From positions 2,170,001 to 2,234,000 of the forward strand of contig CAWEUM010000005.1 of the NCBI GenBank assembly GCA_963812255.1: DNA of 64,000 nt. Direction: 5' to 3'. The notes beneath the pieces are model-generated. The model was not told the DNA's origin. It did not search any database and saw only the letters and a list, made by a program, of their open reading frames with translations. A program made the position numbers and the translations under genes. Numbering within the stretch: the stretch's first letter is position 1; the number at the start of each line of letters is the position of its first letter. Of this stretch, positions 50,493-60,241 are shown in pieces. Source of the stretch: DATJGR01 sp963812255 (GTDB taxonomy: Bacteria; Pseudomonadota; Gammaproteobacteria; Pseudomonadales; Azotimanducaceae).

Positions 50493-51328
50493 CCGACGCG
50501 CTGTATGTGCGCGAAGATCTCGCCGCGGAGTGGGGCGGTGATGATCCTTTCGAGCGCGTCAAAGCGCTCGAAGGCGAAGTCTTTCGCGATGTCGCGGCGC
50601 GCCGGACACTGAGGTTCGAAGCCGCCGGTCGCGGCTATTTCGCGAAAGTGCATTCCGGCGTCGGCTGGATGGAGATCTTCAAGAATCTCGTCGTGTTGCG
50701 ACGGCCGGTGATCGATGCCAGCAACGAATACCGCGCTTGTCTGTTGTTGCCGCGTTTCGGAGTGTCCACGCCCGCGCCGGCCGCATTCGGCGTGCGCGGC
50801 CGTAGTCCGGCGTCGCGGTGTTCGTTCATCGTCTGCGACGAACTCGCCGACCATATCAGCCTGTCGATGCTGGCGGAGACCTGGCGCGAAACGCCACCTA
50901 CGCTGGCGTTCAAACGAAAGCTGATCGCGTCGGTCGCCGAGTTGACGCGGGCGATGCACCGCGCCGGGGTGGTGCATCGCGACTATTATCTGTATCACCT
51001 GCTCGTCGATCGCAAGCAGTTGGCGCGCGGTATCGTCGCGCTTTCGCTGATCGATCTGCACAGGGCGCAGCTGCGGCGCCGCATTCCCCCGCGTTGGCTC
51101 GTCAGGGATCTTGGCGCGTTGTTGTTCTGGTGCCTGGATCTGCCGATCACGCGTGGCGATCGGCTGCGATTCATTCGCACGTATGAAGATCGGCCGTTGC
51201 GCGCGGCCATCGGGGACAATGGCGCTTTCTGGAGCCGTGTTCAGCGGCGTGCGATTGCGCTGTACCGCAAGGGCGAGCGCAAAGGGCTGGTGGCGAGTCG
51301 CCGCCCGGTGGGCATGTTCGATGAGTGA
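50489..51328 (+). CDS. waaP: LPS core heptose I kinase
   Basis: 279 residues from GTG 50489, overlapping the waaG stop. A kinase fold: AAGRGYFAKVHSGVGWMEIF (ATP lysine) and the catalytic loop VVHRDYYLYHLLVD with D165, close to the D163 proven essential in P. aeruginosa WaaP. LIDLHRAQLRRRIPPRWLV completes it. Phosphorylates heptose I; the phosphate cross-links LPS through divalent cations and is essential in Pseudomonas. Confidence 0.96.
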   Translation: MTDALYVREDLAAEWGGDDPFERVKALEGEVFRDVAARRTLRFEAAGRGYFAKVHSGVGWMEIFKNLVVLRRPVIDASNEYRACLLLPRFGVSTPAPAAFGVRGRSPASRCSFIVCDELADHISLSMLAETWRETPPTLAFKRKLIASVAELTRAMHRAGVVHRDYYLYHLLVDRKQLARGIVALSLIDLHRAQLRRRIPPRWLVRDLGALLFWCLDLPITRGDRLRFIRTYEDRPLRAAIGDNGAFWSRVQRRAIALYRKGERKGLVASRRPVGMFDE

Positions 51329-52865
51329 TGCGCGCGAGCTAAGTGAATTCGGCGGCGAACCAATCGGCGCGCTGGCGCCTGAAGGCGCCGATGTGCCGAG
51401 GTTGTCCGGCGCCGAGCTCGCGCGTCTTGGTCGCGCGTTGCCGGCGACGTTCGATATCGAGTTTGCCGGCGCTGCGCATACAGTGTCATTGCGCTGTCGG
51501 GAGATGCTGCGGGTGCTGCCGGGGCGGCGCATCGTTGCGCGCGCGCTGTGCGATACGGGCGCTCTGGTCGAAGAAACCGGAGCAGATGACGCCGGGGTCC
51601 GAGACACTGATGCTGCGAGAACGGTCGTAGTAAAAATGTTCGTCGGGCCACGCGCGTCGGTCGAACGTCAGTGGGAAGAACGCGGACACGCCGCGTTCGC
51701 GCGTGCCGGTGTCGCGACCCCGGCGATCATTTCAGCCGGAACGCTCGCCGGCGGAGGCGAGGCGTTGCTGTTCGAGTATCTCGAAGACGCCACACCTGCG
51801 ACGGAGGCCGACCTACCGCAGGCGATGTCGATCCTTGCGCGATTGCATGCGCACGGGGTCGTGCAGAGTGATCTGCACCTCGGCAACCTGTTGCGCACGG
51901 CGCATGGGTTATTCCTGATCGATGGCGGCGGCGTCAGTGGCATGGGTGAGGACGCCCCGCTATCCGCGCGTGCCAGCGTTCGAAATCTGGCGCTGTTTCT
52001 CGCGCAATTCGATATCCGCGCAGAGGATCGATTCGTCTCTGCCTGGCATGTGTACTGCGTTGCACGCGGCTTCACGACGATCGACGCGGATGGCCGCGTA
52101 CTGCTCAGAGCCATCCACCGGGCGCGTCGCGCACGGCTTCGCGCATATATGCGGAAAGTTCTGCGCGATTGCAGCGAATTTCACGTCGAGCAGCGCTTCG
52201 ACTACTTCCTGGTGTGTGAGCGCGCGTCGTTCAAGCCGGCGATCGAGGCGCTGATCGACGACATCGAGACGCAGTTCGACCGTGGCGCCATCGTCAAAGC
52301 CGGCAACACCGCGACCGTTGCGCGTGTGTGTATCGACGATGAGACGCTGGTTATCAAACGTTACAACATCAAGTCGTGGCGCCACGGCCTGACGCGAATG
52401 GGACGGAGGACGCGCGCGCGGCGCGCGTGGCAGAACGCGCATCGGTTGCGAATGCTCGGTGTTGCGACATTCCATCCGATTGCATTGATCGAGCGGCGCT
52501 TTGGGCCGCTGCGGCGCGGCGCGTATCTGGTGATGCGCGATGTGAGAGGGAACGATCTGCATGATCGTTTCGAGAACAGGCATATCGCGCAGCTGGTCGC
52601 GTTGTTTCGGGATTTGTCGAGCGCCGGACTCGTGCACGGTGACATGAAGGCGACCAATTTCATTGACGCGTCTGGACGCATCCATCTGATCGATCTCGAT
52701 TCGATGCGCGCACCTCGAACGCGGCGCGCCGCGCGTCGTGGCATTGTCCGCGACATCGAACGATTCATCGCCAACTGGGCAGACAACGCAACAATTCGAG
52801 CGTTGCTGATACGCGCGTTTGCCGCGCTTGAGCCGACCGTGACCGAGGTTCGTTCGCGGCGATGA
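51321..52865 (+). CDS. Tandem two-domain LPS kinase (InaA/WapP-Q-like)
   Basis: 514 residues from ATG 51321, overlapping waaP by eight bases. Two kinase folds in one chain. Domain 1 (about 1-235): K105 in VVVKMF, catalytic loop VVQSDLHLGNLL with D184, and LIDGGG at 199. Domain 2 (about 300-514): K346 in VIKRYN, loop LVHGDMKATNF with D441, and LIDLD at 456. Both keep lysine, loop aspartate and metal-binding asparagine/aspartate, so both may be active. P. aeruginosa has separate WapP, WapQ and a longer kinase-like gene here; the fused form may phosphorylate other core positions. Arginine content is high. Confidence 0.82.
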   Translation: MSDARELSEFGGEPIGALAPEGADVPRLSGAELARLGRALPATFDIEFAGAAHTVSLRCREMLRVLPGRRIVARALCDTGALVEETGADDAGVRDTDAARTVVVKMFVGPRASVERQWEERGHAAFARAGVATPAIISAGTLAGGGEALLFEYLEDATPATEADLPQAMSILARLHAHGVVQSDLHLGNLLRTAHGLFLIDGGGVSGMGEDAPLSARASVRNLALFLAQFDIRAEDRFVSAWHVYCVARGFTTIDADGRVLLRAIHRARRARLRAYMRKVLRDCSEFHVEQRFDYFLVCERASFKPAIEALIDDIETQFDRGAIVKAGNTATVARVCIDDETLVIKRYNIKSWRHGLTRMGRRTRARRAWQNAHRLRMLGVATFHPIALIERRFGPLRRGAYLVMRDVRGNDLHDRFENRHIAQLVALFRDLSSAGLVHGDMKATNFIDASGRIHLIDLDSMRAPRTRRAARRGIVRDIERFIANWADNATIRALLIRAFAALEPTVTEVRSRR

Positions 52866-54595
52866 TCATCCTGGGTCTGTCTGGCGCCCTGAATCACGAC
52901 GCGTCCGCCGCGCTGCTCATCGATGGCGAGATCGCAGCCGCCGCGGAAGAGGAACGCTTCGTTCGCGACAAGCACGCCAGAAATCGAACGCCGCTGCAGG
53001 CTGCGCGGTTTTGTCTCGAGCATGCCGGAATCTCCGCACGCGATATCGATGCGGTGGCGTTTCCGTATGCACCCATCGGTCTGTCATCCCCGGCGCGTTG
53101 GCACTACGCGAAGCGCCACTGGTATGCCCCCGATCGCGCGCTCGATGCGCTGTTCAACGGCAATCGCCGCTATCGTCGCAACCGCGCGCGGGTGATCGCG
53201 TTGGGAAACGAGCTGGATATCGACTGGTCCGCCACCGAGTTCGTGCCGGTAGAGCACCATCTGGCGCATGCGTCGAGCGCGTACCACCTGTCGGGATTCG
53301 ATGGACGCGTGGCCATACTCGGGATCGACGGCAAAGGCGAATACGCGACGACGTTCTTCGGCTACGGCGAAGCGGGTCGGATTCACAAGATCAAGGAATT
53401 CTACGATCCGGACTCGATTTCGGGTGTGTACGGGGCGCTCACGGAGTATCTCGGCTTCGAGATGCTCGACGGCGAGTACAAGGTGATGGGCATGGCGCCG
53501 TACGGAGACCGCACCAAGTACGATCTATCGCGGCTGCTGCGCACTACGCGTGGAGGCTCGGTGATCGCCGATACGCGCTACGTCAATACCGTCGGACTGA
53601 GGCGTTACAAGGAACGTCCCTCCGGCCGCGGCTACTATTTCAGCCAGAAGCTCGTCGATTGGCTCGGCCCGCGACGTTGCGGCGACTCGATCGACGTACC
53701 CTACGTCGATTACGCGGCTGCGTTGCAGAAGCTGTTCGAGGACGTGAGTCTCGAACTGATCGACATCCACTTGGGCGCGATTCTCGCCGAGACCGGACTG
53801 CTCGCGTTTGCCGGCGGCGGCGCACTGAACGTCAAGCTGAATCAGCGACTCGTCGCGCGCGGCGACGTCGAGCAGTTGTTCGTGCAGCCAGCGGCCGGTG
53901 ACGCCGGTACCGCGCTGGGGGCCGCGACGTATGTGGCGGCCGCGCGCGGCGGCAAAGTATCGCGGATGCGGCACGTATACCTTGGCCCGAGCTTCACCAC
54001 CGAGCAGTGCTCGAGCGCCGTGCGCGCCTTTCCAGTGCCGTTAGCGTGGCGGCGCCTCGACGATGTGGCGGCCGAAACGGCTCGGCTGCTGGTCGCCGGT
54101 CATCCGGTCGCGTGGTTTCAGGGACGGATGGAATTCGGCCCGCGCGCGCTCGGCGCTCGCAGCATTCTCGGCTGCCCCAGTATCGTGGGCGTCGCCGACC
54201 GTATCAACGCGCAGATCAAATTCCGTGAACGCTGGCGGCCGTTCTGTCCGAGCTTGCTGGACCGCGTCGCGCCGCAGATCATTCAATCGAACCACCCCGC
54301 GCCGTTCATGACGATTACGTTCGATGTCGCGCAGGCGTGGAGGAATCGCATTCCAGAAGTCGTGCATCGAGACGGCACCGCGCGCGTGCAGGTCGTGGAA
54401 CGGCAGACGAATCCGCGCTACTACGCACTGCTCGAACAGCTCGAAGGACTGACCGGCGATGCAGTCGTGCTCAACACATCGCTGAATCGCCAGGGCGAGG
54501 CGATCGTGTGTACACCTCGCGACGCGCTCGAAATGTTCGTCGGCTCGGACCTTCAATATCTGGTCATCGAAGACCTGCTCGTGACCAAGCCGTGA
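52862..54595 (+). CDS. Carbamoyltransferase (NodU/CmcH family), LPS core
   Basis: 577 residues, overlapping the kinase stop by four bases. N-terminal Kae1-like part: MIILGLSGALNHDASAALLI and VEHHLAHASSAYHLSG (metal histidines H132, H133 and H136). C-terminal carbamoyl-transfer part: FQGRMEFGPRALGARSILG, and NTSLNRQGEAIVCTPRDALE. Position after waaP matches the P. aeruginosa gene (wapO) that carbamoylates heptose II O-7. Function is therefore inferred from both family and synteny. Confidence 0.9.
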   Translation: MIILGLSGALNHDASAALLIDGEIAAAAEEERFVRDKHARNRTPLQAARFCLEHAGISARDIDAVAFPYAPIGLSSPARWHYAKRHWYAPDRALDALFNGNRRYRRNRARVIALGNELDIDWSATEFVPVEHHLAHASSAYHLSGFDGRVAILGIDGKGEYATTFFGYGEAGRIHKIKEFYDPDSISGVYGALTEYLGFEMLDGEYKVMGMAPYGDRTKYDLSRLLRTTRGGSVIADTRYVNTVGLRRYKERPSGRGYYFSQKLVDWLGPRRCGDSIDVPYVDYAAALQKLFEDVSLELIDIHLGAILAETGLLAFAGGGALNVKLNQRLVARGDVEQLFVQPAAGDAGTALGAATYVAAARGGKVSRMRHVYLGPSFTTEQCSSAVRAFPVPLAWRRLDDVAAETARLLVAGHPVAWFQGRMEFGPRALGARSILGCPSIVGVADRINAQIKFRERWRPFCPSLLDRVAPQIIQSNHPAPFMTITFDVAQAWRNRIPEVVHRDGTARVQVVERQTNPRYYALLEQLEGLTGDAVVLNTSLNRQGEAIVCTPRDALEMFVGSDLQYLVIEDLLVTKP

Positions 54596-54614
54596 CTTCG
54601 GCCGTGTACAAGCT

Positions 54615-55742
54615 GTGACCGGGCCACCGCGAGTGCTGCAAGTATGCCCCTCGGATCAGCCGCCGTTTCTCGAGGTGTGCAGGGGGCACGCAGCGACACT
54701 CGAGAGCATCGGCATGGACGTCGATACGGTGTTCCTCGGCGCGCCCCGTGAGATACGTTGGATGCAGGCGACCTATCTCGGCATCGAGCGCGGCACGCGG
54801 CGCATGGCGGATGCCCTGCGGAGCCATTGCGCCGAACGCAGGTATGAGCTCGTTGTCGCGCATCGCTATCGCGCCTATCAGGTCGTCGGCAGAATCGGAC
54901 AGGTAACCAGAGCGTCGACCAGTCGTCGGAGCGCTGCTATGCGTGTCGCCGTTGCGCACGAATTCGGCCTGTTCGCGCGACGGCGCCGGCGCTGGCGTCA
55001 ACGCGTGACTGCGAACCAATGGTATTTTGCCGGCGTGTCACAGAGTGTCGTCGATGCGATGCGACGCGATCATCCAGCATTGTCGCGTACGCTGGTGCTA
55101 CCGAATCCAGTAGATGTCGCGCGTCTCGATGCCGGGCGCCTGTCACGTGCGGCGGCGCGCGAGCATCTGGGAATCGCTTCCGCCGACTATGTAGTTGGGA
55201 TGGTGGGCCGTCTGCATGCCAAGAAGCAGCCGTTATTGGCGCTGCAGGGATTTGCCGCGAGCGCGTTGCCGGACCGTGCCCGGCTATTGTTCGTTGGCGA
55301 TGGCGCGCTGCGAGACCCGTTGGAATCGTTGGCGGTGAGCCTCGGCGTTGGACAAAGGGTCAGCTTCACCGGTCACGTGCCGAACGCCGCCCGGTATTTC
55401 AAGGCATTCGACGTGCTGCTGTTTGCGCCAGGGCAGACGGAGGCATTCGGCATGGCGCTGCTCGAAGCGATGCTTGCGGAAGTGCCGGTCGTCTGCGCAG
55501 ACGCGCCCGGCCCGCGCAGCGTGCTGGGTGACGATGGACTGTACTTTACCGCCGCATCGATCGGCGCGGCAGATCTGATTGCGGCATTGGAGCGCTTCGC
55601 GAAGCTATCGGATGTAGACCGCGCTCGATTGGCCGGGCGGCAGCGGCTGCGCGTCGAGCGCGAGTTCTCGATTTCCGCGGTCGCGGAGATCTATCGGGAA
55701 TTGCTCAGTACGGACGCGGCTCACCGAGCGGTCGCGTCTTGA
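54615..55742 (+). CDS. Glycosyltransferase family 4
   Basis: 375 residues, GTG start 19 bases after the carbamoyltransferase. GT4 features: VGMVGRLHAKKQPLLALQGF, LLFVGDGALRDPLESLAVSL, VSFTGHVPNAARYFKAFDVL, and the EX7E site in GQTEAFGMALLEAMLAEVPV. The position matches the GT gene (wapH) of the Pseudomonas core locus; acceptor and sugar unknown. Convergent with lpxL, overlapping its 3' end by 38 bases. Confidence 0.88.
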   Translation: MTGPPRVLQVCPSDQPPFLEVCRGHAATLESIGMDVDTVFLGAPREIRWMQATYLGIERGTRRMADALRSHCAERRYELVVAHRYRAYQVVGRIGQVTRASTSRRSAAMRVAVAHEFGLFARRRRRWRQRVTANQWYFAGVSQSVVDAMRRDHPALSRTLVLPNPVDVARLDAGRLSRAAAREHLGIASADYVVGMVGRLHAKKQPLLALQGFAASALPDRARLLFVGDGALRDPLESLAVSLGVGQRVSFTGHVPNAARYFKAFDVLLFAPGQTEAFGMALLEAMLAEVPVVCADAPGPRSVLGDDGLYFTAASIGAADLIAALERFAKLSDVDRARLAGRQRLRVEREFSISAVAEIYRELLSTDAAHRAVAS

Positions 55743-56604
55743 ATCGCCGGTGCAGCCACAGGTATTGATCCGGATGGCGGCGGATCTCGCTTTCAATGAC
55801 GGCGTTGATGCGTCGCGCATCTTCGATCTCGTGATGGCTCGGATAGCCCGATGCGATCTGGCGGATGTGCAACGACCATGTTTGCGCTTCGGGGTCGCGA
55901 AAATGGCTGATGAACAAGACCGATGACGCATTGAATCGAGCGAACCGTGTGGTTGCCGTAATCGTGGCTGCCGGAACGCCGAAGAACGGTACGAACACCG
56001 AGACCTTGTTTCCGTAGTCCTGATCGGCGGCGTACCAGACGATGCGACCTTGTTTCAGTCCCCTGAGGATTCCGCGTGGGCCGCCGCGTTCGATTACGCC
56101 GGCGAAGCGCCGCTCGCGGCCGCGTCGCATGACGCGTTCGATGACGGGATTTTTGCTGCGACGATAGATCACGTCAAAATCGATGGCGCATGACAGCAGC
56201 GCGCCCGCCAGGTCGAGTGTCGCGAAGTGCGCGCCGACGAGCAGCACACCGCGACCGCGCCGTTGTGCTGCCGTCAGCAATTCGAGACCCTCGATCGACG
56301 TTCGGTTGCGGTACCGCTCGAGATTGCCGAACCAGGCGATCGCCGTCTCGACCGCACCGATCCCCGTCGACCGAAAGATCCGGCGAACGAGTGCGTCGCG
56401 CTCAGTGCCACTCAGTTCCGGAAAGCACAGGCCGATGTTGGTTTCTGCAATGTGACGCCGAGCGTGCGCAAACCGATGTCCGAGCGCGCCGATCATTCGG
56501 CCCAGTGTGAACTGGATGCGCAGCGGCAGACGCGCGACGGCCCACATCATGCCGACGCCGATCCAGGTGGGCCAGTAACGCGGCGATGCGATCGTCGATG
56601 CCAT
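55705..56604 (-). CDS. lpxL: Lipid A acyltransferase (lauroyl type, LpxL/HtrB)
   Basis: 299 residues with one N-terminal hydrophobic segment (RYWPTWIGVGMMWAVARLPL). Catalytic HX4D is H126-D131 (GAHFATLD). NKVSVFVPFFGVPAATITAT and QYLWLHRRFKTRP are typical of the family. Transfers a secondary acyl chain to Kdo-lipid A. Whether LpxL- or LpxM-like is not settled by eye. Divergent from hldE, with which it shares an 84-base promoter region. Confidence 0.93.
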   Translation of the reverse strand: MASTIASPRYWPTWIGVGMMWAVARLPLRIQFTLGRMIGALGHRFAHARRHIAETNIGLCFPELSGTERDALVRRIFRSTGIGAVETAIAWFGNLERYRNRTSIEGLELLTAAQRRGRGVLLVGAHFATLDLAGALLSCAIDFDVIYRRSKNPVIERVMRRGRERRFAGVIERGGPRGILRGLKQGRIVWYAADQDYGNKVSVFVPFFGVPAATITATTRFARFNASSVLFISHFRDPEAQTWSLHIRQIASGYPSHHEIEDARRINAVIESEIRRHPDQYLWLHRRFKTRPLGEPRPY

Positions 56605-56688
56605 GGGGCGGCGATGTTAGCACCACGCGTGTCGGCGCCCGGCCGGGCGGATCGATACGCTGTGCTACCATCGCGCGGCGAGGCACGC

Positions 56689-58167
56689 ATGCGACTCAAC
56701 ATTCCTTCCTTTCACGGCGCGCGGATTCTGGTGATCGGCGACGTCATGCTCGACCGGTACTGGTACGGCAGCGCCAATCGCGTCTCTCAGGAAGCACCGG
56801 TTCCTGTGGTAGACGTCGAATCTACAGAGCACCGACCGGGTGGGGCCGCCAACGTTGCATTGAACCTGGCGGCGCTGGGAATCGATGTCACTTTGATCGG
56901 CGTCGTTGGCGAAGATGAGGCGGCGCAGATACTTCGGCAGAAGCTCAGCGCGGCAAACATCCGTTTTGACTTCGTTACGCTCGCGAATTGGCCGACGATT
57001 CTGAAAATACGCGTTGTCAGTCGGCGTCACCAAGTGCTGCGCATGGACTTCGAAGAACCTGTCCCATACAAACTGCAGACGTCGCTGGAGAATGTGTTTC
57101 GTAAACACATCGGCGCCGCCGACGCCGTCGTTATCGAAGACTACGACAAAGGCACACTGGTGCGGCCGCGTAATTACATCGACATCGCGCATGCGCACGG
57201 TAAGCGCGTCGTCGTCGATCCGAAATTCAAATCCTTCGACGCCTATCGCGGCGCCGATGTCATCAAGCCGAACAGCGCCGAGTTCGCACATGCGCTGAAG
57301 GCTCAGGCACCCGGCGATCAGACGGGTGATTTGCGAGGTCATTCGACCGGCGATTGGCCGGCTTATCACGAATTCGTCACGCGCGCCCGCGAACTGGCAG
57401 AACGATTCGAGTTCGGCGCACTTGTGGTGACGCGCGGGGAACACGGCATGACAGTCGTCGAGCGCGGCGGCGCGCACCATCACGTGCCTGCGCGAGCCGT
57501 CGACGTTTTCGATGAAACCGGGGCTGGCGACACGGTGGCCGCCGCGCTGGCCGCGGGTCTGGTCGCCGGCTGCAATATCCACGAGAGCGCGATGCTGGCG
57601 AATCTCGCGGCCGGCCTCGTGGTGACCCAATCCGGTACCGCGACCGTTACGGTCGATCAACTGCGACGCGAAACGACGTTGCGGCGACACGCGGACCGCG
57701 GCGTGCTGTCGCGCGAAGAGTTGCTCGAAGCGGTCGAATCCGCGCGCGATGCCGGACAGCGCATCGTCTTCACGAATGGCTGCTTCGACATCCTGCACGC
57801 GGGACACGTGGCATACCTCGAAAGCGCCCGCGCGCTCGGCGATCGCCTCGTCGTTGCGGTGAATGACGATGCATCCGTCGCGCGGTTGAAGGGCGAGGGC
57901 CGACCGATCAACGGCATCGCGCAGCGGTTGCGCGTGTTGGCGGCACTCGCGAGCGTCGACTGGGTGGTGGTGTTTCCCGACGAAACACCCGAGCCGCTGC
58001 TCGAAGTCGTCAGACCCGATCTGCTGGTGAAGGGCGGCGACTATCGGATCGACGAAGTCGTCGGAGCGACAATCGTTCGCCGCTATGGCGGTGAGGTGCG
58101 CGTTCTCGACCACGTACCAAATATGTCGACTTCGGCGATCATCGACAGTGCGAAAGCGTCCAGATGA
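56689..58167 (+). CDS. hldE: Bifunctional heptose-7-phosphate kinase / heptose-1-phosphate adenylyltransferase
   Basis: 492 residues from ATG 56689 (MRLNIPSFHGARILVIGDVM). PfkB-type kinase domain to about 325, with GAGDT at 278-282. Nucleotidyltransferase domain after about 355, with NGCFDILHAGH (HxGH). Makes ADP-heptose for waaC and waaF. Slightly longer than E. coli HldE because of a loop near residue 205-225. The frame open upstream to 56227 is a shadow of lpxL. Confidence 0.96.
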   Translation: MRLNIPSFHGARILVIGDVMLDRYWYGSANRVSQEAPVPVVDVESTEHRPGGAANVALNLAALGIDVTLIGVVGEDEAAQILRQKLSAANIRFDFVTLANWPTILKIRVVSRRHQVLRMDFEEPVPYKLQTSLENVFRKHIGAADAVVIEDYDKGTLVRPRNYIDIAHAHGKRVVVDPKFKSFDAYRGADVIKPNSAEFAHALKAQAPGDQTGDLRGHSTGDWPAYHEFVTRARELAERFEFGALVVTRGEHGMTVVERGGAHHHVPARAVDVFDETGAGDTVAAALAAGLVAGCNIHESAMLANLAAGLVVTQSGTATVTVDQLRRETTLRRHADRGVLSREELLEAVESARDAGQRIVFTNGCFDILHAGHVAYLESARALGDRLVVAVNDDASVARLKGEGRPINGIAQRLRVLAALASVDWVVVFPDETPEPLLEVVRPDLLVKGGDYRIDEVVGATIVRRYGGEVRVLDHVPNMSTSAIIDSAKASR

Positions 58168-58188
58168 TCCTGAACGGTCGCTTCGGCA

Positions 58189-58980
58189 TCATCGTCGGGT
58201 AGCCTGCCGTAGCTTGGCGAGCACCTCCGCATTGTCGCGCAGATGCGATGCGTTCGTGGTGCCGACGACGACGCTCGAGACGCCTTGGGTGAGGGCCGTG
58301 AACTTCAGGCTGAGACGGCGCCGACGATCGTCGTGAGCCTCGAGACCGCTGTCAAGCGCCTTCTTGATCAGAACGCCGCAGCCCAACTCGCTCGCGCGCG
58401 CGATCACGTCGAGTTCGTCGCGGCGATCAAAGCTCAATGTCGCCATCACGACGTCGCAGACCTCCACGGCCCGCATCCCGCCGGTTGCGGTTTTGTGGGA
58501 CATGCCAATCGCCCTGATCAGCCCTTCGCCCTTTAGCTGGGCGAGCGCCTGTAGCGTTCCGTGGTGCTCGATGATGTCGGCGTCACTGCCGTCGGAGTGG
58601 ATCAGCACGATGTCGAGATAATCGGTGCGCAGCGTCCGTAACGAGCGCACCACGCTGTGTCGCGTATGCTCGGGGGTATAGTCGTAGTGCGATCGTCCCG
58701 ATTCGAACGTCTCGCCGACCTTCGTGCAGATGACCCATTCGTCGCGCCGCCCCGAAATCAGCTCCCCGAGCCGTTGTTCGCTGGTTCCGTAGGCCGGTGC
58801 GGTGTCGACCAGGTTTATCCCTAGATCGCGCGCGACAGCCAACAGATCCGTCAGGGTGCGCGTCGATGGCAGAGCAGGACTCGTTGGATACTTAAGACCA
58901 TCGGCACGACCGAATTTCACCGTGCCGAGACCGATCAGCGAAACGCGAATTCCGGTATCGCCGAGCAGCCGATACTGCAT
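58189..58980 (-). CDS. Aldo/keto reductase
   Basis: 263 residues from ATG 58980 (MQYRLLGDTGIRVSLIGLGT). The tetrad D59, Y64 (VDTAPAYGTSEQRLGE), K87 (VICTKVGE) and H128 (IVLIHSDG) is complete. Starts one base after the stop of the FAD oxidoreductase gene, so the two are tightly coupled. SSVVVGTTNASHLRDN near the end is the NADPH-binding block. Substrate unknown; it sits inside the LPS locus, so a sugar is possible. Confidence 0.93.
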   Translation of the reverse strand: MQYRLLGDTGIRVSLIGLGTVKFGRADGLKYPTSPALPSTRTLTDLLAVARDLGINLVDTAPAYGTSEQRLGELISGRRDEWVICTKVGETFESGRSHYDYTPEHTRHSVVRSLRTLRTDYLDIVLIHSDGSDADIIEHHGTLQALAQLKGEGLIRAIGMSHKTATGGMRAVEVCDVVMATLSFDRRDELDVIARASELGCGVLIKKALDSGLEAHDDRRRRLSLKFTALTQGVSSVVVGTTNASHLRDNAEVLAKLRQATRR

Positions 58981-58981
58981 C

Positions 58982-60196
58982 TCAACGATCCCATGGAGAA
59001 TTGGCAACAAGGAGTCCCGCTGCGTCGGAAATCGATGCCGCGTTGGGCGTCGAGTACAGAATCGGCGCCGAAGCCGGCAGCGCAGATAGTGCAGCGAGTA
59101 CTTTGTCACCGAGGTCGGGAGCCAAAGCGAGCTTGGTCGGCCAGCAGATCAACACGTTCGCCACGGTGGCGACGAATGCCTGGTCCGGGCGGCGCCCATC
59201 ACTTTGTCGCGGTTCGGCGCGATCGATGCGAACCGACTCGAGGCGTGCCGTCGACAGATCGATCCACGGCAGACAGGCTGCGAGCTCCGTGCGTGCGCGG
59301 CCGATCTGCGCCGCGGTATTGAGCTCGACACCGTCGTTGGCCAGTTGTCCGCCGATGTACCACACTCGCGCGCCGCTGCGGTCGATGTGAGACGTGATCG
59401 TCAAACGCGGCTGAGAGCCTGCGAGGTGCTCGACGCAGTGCGCGTAGAGTGGCGACAGCTGCGCGCGGCGCAGTATCAGCTGATGTAGTGGGCGCCGTTG
59501 CATGTCGGGATGCGGTGCAGTTCCGGATGGCAGCGCGTCGATCAGGGTTTGGTTGCCTGCGCCAGCCGCGAACACAAAGCGCGATGCAGTGATTTCGACG
59601 CGCTGCATGCGAATAGATTCGAGTGCACCTTCACGACCGAACAGGAGCTGCGGCGCGGTCACGTCGCCACACAGGATATGCGCCCGCTGCGAAGTCGCCA
59701 GATGCGCCAGCAGCGACGCCGTATCGACTACCAGTTCGTCGAGTTCGTAAACCGTGCCCCGAAACGCGGGAGCGTCGAACGGCGGCGGAAATTCGGTGCG
59801 GTCGAGGTGACGCACCCTGCCGCGCAATGCCTTACTGGCCAGAAATCCACCGAGGCGCCCCAATGACGACCTGTTGGTGCTCCAGAGAAAGCAGCGATCC
59901 GACAACACTCGAACACCGCGCAGGTCGACACCACCCGAGCCGGTGAGGGCGCTGCGCCATCGCTGCGGCATCGTCGCGATGGTCTCGGATGCGCTGGTCA
60001 GCCGTCCATTCAGCGCATATTTCAGTCCGCCATGAATCATGCCCTGCGAACGGATCGTTTGACCGTCGCCGAACGCGCTACGTTCGATGAGGATCGCACT
60101 ATGGCCTCGGCCGCGCAGCAGGTTGAGCAACCACAATCCCGCAATGCCGCCACCGACGATGACGATTTCCACGCGGATCAGGTTGCGTGTACTCAT
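58982..60196 (-). CDS. FAD-dependent oxidoreductase (DAO/glycine-oxidase fold)
   Basis: 404 residues. FAD-binding GGGIAGLWLLNLLRGRGHSA at the N terminus, then RSQGMIHGGLKYALNGRLTS, which resembles glycerol-3-phosphate-dehydrogenase-like members, and VFAAGAGNQTLIDAL in the middle. The C-terminal FAD contact is less clear. It precedes the aldo/keto reductase with a one-base gap. I cannot name the substrate. Divergent from waaA; the region between has a triple repeat. Confidence 0.85.
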   Translation of the reverse strand: MSTRNLIRVEIVIVGGGIAGLWLLNLLRGRGHSAILIERSAFGDGQTIRSQGMIHGGLKYALNGRLTSASETIATMPQRWRSALTGSGGVDLRGVRVLSDRCFLWSTNRSSLGRLGGFLASKALRGRVRHLDRTEFPPPFDAPAFRGTVYELDELVVDTASLLAHLATSQRAHILCGDVTAPQLLFGREGALESIRMQRVEITASRFVFAAGAGNQTLIDALPSGTAPHPDMQRRPLHQLILRRAQLSPLYAHCVEHLAGSQPRLTITSHIDRSGARVWYIGGQLANDGVELNTAAQIGRARTELAACLPWIDLSTARLESVRIDRAEPRQSDGRRPDQAFVATVANVLICWPTKLALAPDLGDKVLAALSALPASAPILYSTPNAASISDAAGLLVANSPWDR

Positions 60197-60241
60197 GGGT
60201 ACCTCATAGAGTTGAGTGAGTATATCAAGCGGCGCGCCTTA

